This document shows, piece after piece, positions 44,831 to 58,471 of a DNA stretch of 58,471 bases. The notes under the pieces were generated by a model, which worked only from the letters and a program-made list of their open reading frames with translations, was not told where the DNA came from and made no database searches. Origin of the DNA: Phoronis australis (Eukaryota > Phoronida > Phoronidae); NCBI GenBank assembly GCA_002633005.1, contig NMRA01000055.1, forward strand, positions 1,102,362 through 1,160,832, given 5' to 3'. How positions within the stretch are numbered: position 1 is the first letter of the stretch; every line of letters starts with the position of its first letter. Made by a program: the position numbers and the translations under genes.

Positions 44831-46477
44831 ACAAGGAATTTTTTAAAAATCAACACTGATAGTCTTCTATAAATTTCTGCTCTAAACATTTCCAGTTTCA
44901 ACAATTGAAATCAACAATTAGTTAAGCACCGTTTGATAGCATTGGCACACATATCATTACATTAATCAATTCAATTAAAAATTATAATAATAATAATATA
45001 TTTGCATAGCTGCACTACAACACATTACCTTAGTCTACCTTTAACAAAACAATACTGCATAGCCTCAAGGCTCCAAAGTCCCCTCAATATAGGATACATA
45101 AAAACCTGGTGGTGTGCAAACTGTCAACAGAAGGTACAATCTCCAACAAATTGGTGGAAGACAGAGGTCGAAATCATGACCATGGAATTGATTTCGAACA
45201 ACTTGCTAGGATTGGTGACAAACATTCGTCATCTAAACACAAAGAAAGCAGAACCTTAACTGTGGGTAAATTTAATAACACGGGGACGGTAAATGAGAGT
45301 ACCCTGCACCAAGTGGAGTAGCAAACAAAAGTGAAAGGTGCTCAGATATCATCATACAAGCAAAGCGATGACACTATATTTTCTTTCGAATGTCTAAAGT
45401 CTACAACACAGCCCTGATTACCCTTTTGAGCTATTAGATCGGGAAATGTGGTCTCAGAAACAGAATGATTCAAAGTTATGTGTAACAGTAAATTTCAGTC
45501 CTCCTGTGAAACAACTCACTGCGGTGCACTTTCATTAAAGTGCCCATGGACGCTGTTTCTGCTTTCATTTTTGAAAAATCGCTCAAGTGCCCCTTGTGGT
45601 GATGGGCATTTAACAGGACATCCCAAATAGTGTGCAATTGTGATACCTAGCGTTTGAGGTTATGAAGGACCTCGTTAACGACCAAGTCTGAGTATTTGGT
45701 CAACTACATACAAAACAAATTGAGCAAACCTCTGCTGGTCAATTTATGTCTTGGAATTTCATCAAAATTGGGGAGGCTGGCAGCCACTTAAAGAATGACA
45801 AAATGCCAAATGACAGGCATAAAATCAAAAGAGAAACTGCAGACAAATTTTGCTCCAGAATTCTGACATGAAAATGTGCCGCTTCTTCAAAAACTGCTGT
45901 TTCATGCAATCATCAAAATCCTGTTCTCCGTTATAGAGACTCTGCAGAGACAGTTAAGGACAAGCCATGGCAGTAACAAGGTAGTACCTGACTCATGTCA
46001 TTGGTAAATTACGTTAAATGAAAAATTTAAATCCACAACTTGTGACAATATCTAAATACAGACACCTTTCATTAACAACATGATTCTAAAGAGCAAAAGG
46101 CACACCAGAAGACTACAGTATTTCTCTACATATTCTACACAACAATAATTTCCGGAATTATTGTTTTTCCATTTTCAATCTCTCATTACTTTACAACAAA
46201 TAATGGAAAATCTACCGAATGTTGTTGTATGACATACACACAGTACAAATCATGCTAGCGATACACTTAAAAAATTTTTAATCTTTGTTTTTTGTAGAGA
46301 ATTTTGACACAGTATAATTTCACTAGTCAGTCATACTGTGTGCTAAGTAAATGAAGAATAACCTTACACAGTATAACTTAGACTTAACAAGAACAAACTG
46401 TGTTGGAGGCAGTATGAGCAATTATTTACGAAAACACTGTACTTCAATTTTTAAGAGACAGAGTGGGCACTTAACCA
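44831..46477 (-). other. Intergenic or SGK 3' UTR
   Basis: No exon or RNA gene seen. AT-rich, with short frames only. The part next to 46478 is expected to be SGK 3' untranslated sequence. Confidence 0.4.
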
Positions 46478-57550
<11,073 letters not shown>

Positions 57551-58320
57551 CTGAAAAAGAAAGCACAGCTGAGAAGTCATGCAACAAAATCAGTTTTCTT
57601 ACATGAAGTGGTCCCTCATTCAAATGTCACTCCATTCCTTGAGCAGGGTATTAAGATCAATCAGATAAGGAGTGGTGTAACCAAGCCACAGTGTGTTGCT
57701 CAGGAAGATTACGCAATAACAGTTATAATATTATTATTATATATCAACAAAAAAGATGAGCTGTAGCAATGCACCTTATTTCTCCTTTCCTTTGCAGAGG
57801 GTAGTCTTTTGATTTTTAGTGATCAATAAAAAAGTTCAATTTTCAAAGACAGATTTAGTCTCTATGCACCCCCACCCCCGCAGCAGCCAGGAAATTGTCA
57901 CAGGAACAAGCAGTGGTTATCTCTGCCACCCATCCTTGTTCCCTAATCCCCGGCCACACAAAATCATCTGGCCATAAAGGTCCAGGTTCTGTGAGTGATA
58001 AGTGACTACAGGTACATTAAACCCAACCAGCAAGAAATATTGATTTCATAGTTGCAGGTTGGGAAATATGATTTTAGCCCCCATTGGTAAATCATCACAT
58101 GACAGCATTGGTCCATTCAACAACCCTTCAATTCTGGAGTTTAATTTATAGAGGTCTCGTGACACTTGGAAGTTGGGAGAGAGCATCAGAGATATGTAAC
58201 TCAACCGCGAGACCTCTAACATCTGTTTATGTCAGTGCCTATCCACAGGTTCTTCTGCATCAAAACAGATGCTGAAAGTCATTTACTAAATTCAGAACTC
58301 GTTTATACAGCACACATCAC
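57551..58320. other. SGK intron, no further exon found
   Basis: I searched the minus strand for an N-terminal SGK exon with a donor in the right phase and found none. The upstream exons probably lie beyond the window. Confidence 0.45.
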
Positions 58321-58329
58321 GAATTCTTG

Positions 58330-58471
58330 GCCGCCCGGTCGGAAATTGGTCGACGACTAGCCGTCGACCGGTCGTCTAATTTGCCGACCGGTCGGCTAAA
58401 AATTAGCCGACCGGCAGCCGCCCGCAGTGCCGACTCATAAGGCGACTCCCCAGCCGACCCTTCAGCCGACC
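58330..58471. repeat. Palindromic GCCGACC/GGTCGGC array running off the window
   Basis: GCCGACCGGTCGGC at 58383-58396 is a perfect palindrome. GGTCGGCTAA and TTAGCCGACC (58390-58412) form a 10-bp hairpin with a 3-base loop; GGTCGACG and CGTCGACC (58348-58369) form another. AGCCGACC continues to the last base, so the structure extends outside. Confidence 0.75.

Overview
This is eukaryotic, almost certainly invertebrate animal, nuclear DNA. Coding exons are split by introns with GT/AG borders, coding density is low, the DNA is AT-rich, and transposon remnants and satellites fill most of the space. The proteins (an SGK-type AGC kinase, a Tctex1-family dynein light chain, a THAP zinc finger) are animal families. 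I cannot fix the phylum from sequence alone; a marine deuterostome or lophotrochozoan would fit. There is one ambiguous base, at 2608.

Layout. 1-2.5 kb: no gene seen. 2.5-8.6 kb: a 6.1-kb DNA transposon with matching terminal repeats and a 5-bp target duplication, holding a second 3.9-kb element nested inside it with decayed minus-strand coding sequence. 9.1-9.7 kb: another decayed transposon-type ORF. 10.0-10.8 kb: a tandem array of about 135-bp units in two alternating types. 14.6-15.5 kb: a short-period AT-rich satellite with a 367-bp higher-order period. 16.0-16.3 kb: a second short-period array. 18.4-18.8 kb: a cluster of CCAAT boxes, followed by a MITE that recurs at 40.4 kb.

20.5-28.1 kb (+): a two-coding-exon gene for a protein of about 1156 residues that joins an SNTX/MACPF-like N-terminus, a helical region, a Cys-rich segment, a P-loop GTPase domain and a second Cys/His cluster. 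Its 3' end and flank have been copied twice more in tandem downstream (29.0-31.6 kb). 32.6-35.5 kb: a large diverged inverted repeat whose arms each hold a THAP-domain gene, one open and one broken. 36.25-39.88 kb (-): a 5'-truncated but uninterrupted L1/Tx1-type LINE with a perfect 16-bp target-site duplication.

43.0-44.8 kb (+): a single-coding-exon Tctex1-family dynein light chain gene. 46.5-57.55 kb (-): eleven exons of a serum/glucocorticoid-regulated kinase (SGK) gene, convergent with it, whose 5' end lies beyond the window. All eleven SGK exons join in phase to give 360 residues. The most unusual signal is in this gene: the exon that ends in the CGTPE activation-segment motif runs straight into a 24-bp minisatellite that repeats the exon end plus the 5' splice site, with no stop, giving eleven in-frame copies of the junction.
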